Source: Effrenium voratum
Lineage: Eukaryota; Sar; Dinophyceae; Suessiales; Symbiodiniaceae
NCBI GenBank assembly: GCA_963377175.1
Contig: CAUJNA010001768.1
Span: forward strand, 477,501-541,500
Length of the DNA: 64,000 nt
Direction of reading: 5' to 3'
The notes under the pieces were generated by a model, which saw only the letters and a program-made list of their open reading frames with translations, made no database searches and had not been told where the DNA came from. The stretch's first letter is position 1. Every line of letters begins with the position of its first letter. Both the position numbers and the translations under genes were made by a program. Below are positions 63,232 through 64,000 of the stretch, piece by piece.

Positions 63232-64000
63232 CTGAAGGTCATTGATGTCATGCGGGGAAAAAGAAAGAGTTGGTGTCAGTCTACATATATATATATATAT
63301 ACAAATATACCTCTGTCCCTCTCCCTGTCTCTTTTTGTTTTAAAATCTTTTCAACTATGACTCTCGTCTCAGGAGGGGAAACTGATCAAGGCCCAGATCT
63401 CAAGCCCGTCCCCATGTTAAGATGTTTCTTTTTCCCCATGCTGTTGAGCTTTTTCTTTTGGAGTCCTTCGAGTGAACTCCCTTTTGGGAATCTTCCGGGC
63501 ATCTCCAGCTCCGTTGGCGCCAGACGGCGCCAAAGTGAGGTCCGAGGGATCATTTTTTGCGGAATTGGCTCCCAACGACTGGAGGAGGGTGACTGGCTGT
63601 TGATTGATTGGATGATGTCCGGATGATTGGATGTTGTATTTTCGGATGATTGGATTTCCGGCGCAAGGGTGTCTGTTGTAACCTGAGACTGAGACTCAAC
63701 GTTCAGAAGATGGGCTTCGTCGATTTGGCTTTGCCGCGAGTTAAATCTTCCTGGCGACCTCCGTCGAAGTCCAACCATGAAAAAGGTGCTGGCCAACCAA
63801 GATTGAGTTTTTCCAACCACACAAATGAGCATTTACAGACTTCACCAAAAGATACATCCCCAAATCACATGATTCAAGCGGGTATCCTCCACATCAGCTT
63901 CTATACATGTTAATTTCGACATAGCCAAGACGTGTCCTTCGTTGAACAAACCCTCAGACATGCCACACGAAAAGCTCATAGGTTTCGACATGTCTCACTG
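63232..64000. other. Right flank, IFT122 intron presumably
   Basis: A (TA)n run lies at about 63282-63302. No further IFT122 exon was recognised up to the window edge, so the exons for the first propeller and the start codon lie to the right of the window. A 148-codon minus-strand frame at 63386-63832 is Ser/Pro-rich and not recognised. Confidence 0.6.

Noticed and set aside
62187..63165. Several 180-280 codon frames rich in Cys-Val or Thr-His
   Set aside because: Translations of the CA-rich microsatellite in an IFT122 intron.
6853..63231. WDR35 (IFT121) or WDR19 (IFT144) instead of IFT122
   Set aside because: The strings [41 protein letters not shown] and [12 protein letters not shown] correspond to IFT122 as I know it, in the right order; the related proteins differ there.
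1..64000. tRNA, rRNA or bacterial-type promoters and terminators
   Set aside because: I saw no cloverleaf or conserved rRNA segment on either strand, and the splice sites and repeats mark the DNA as nuclear eukaryotic.

Overview
This window looks like nuclear DNA of a dinoflagellate, most likely a Symbiodiniaceae-type alga. The evidence is a gene broken into tiny exons whose introns start with GT, GC or GA and end almost always in AG before a G, very abundant microsatellites, a Ty1/copia-type retroelement, and fragments of a protein family that I associate with Symbiodinium genomes. I see no bacterial operon, tRNA, rRNA or CRISPR array.

Host gene: one gene on the minus strand frames the whole window. 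Seventeen short exons between 63231 and 6853 translate, in order, to pieces of IFT122, a subunit of the ciliary IFT-A retrograde transport complex. They start in the second WD40 propeller (63.2 to 60.6 kb), continue with the propeller end (22.5 kb), and run through the TPR-like solenoid (21.4 to 6.9 kb). The 5' exons lie beyond position 64000. The 3' exons were not found and lie below 6.8 kb or outside the window. The introns carry the microsatellites and short dispersed repeats.

Giant retroelement: the intron between the exon at 60616-60694 and the exon at 22453-22500 is about 38.1 kb long and contains a 36.8 kb LTR element (22611-59414) in the same orientation as the gene. It has two 483 bp LTRs that differ at 3 positions and have TG...CA ends, a 5 bp target duplication AAAAC on both outer flanks, and a polypurine tract next to the 3' LTR. 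In minus-strand order it encodes a coiled-coil and Cys-rich protein, a gag-like protein with a CCCH finger, an aspartic protease, an integrase, and a long pol frame. That pol frame holds a Rossmann/methyltransferase-like domain, a complete dUTPase, a copia reverse transcriptase and RNase H. Downstream of pol is a second block of large frames of unknown function (631, about 780 and about 1000 codons, plus a 657-codon frame). It includes an HGT-box domain resembling ADP-ribosyltransferases and a RanBP2-type zinc finger. The coding frame changes several times; one change coincides with a textbook minus-1 slippery heptamer directly before a stop codon.

Nested region: 25.7-39.8 kb, inside the element, separates two frames that would otherwise be in phase. 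It carries decayed, frame-broken or exon-like pieces of a dinoflagellate multicopy family (possibly transposase-derived) and has matching short ends, so it may be a second mobile element inserted in the first. If so, the LTR element itself is about 22.7 kb.
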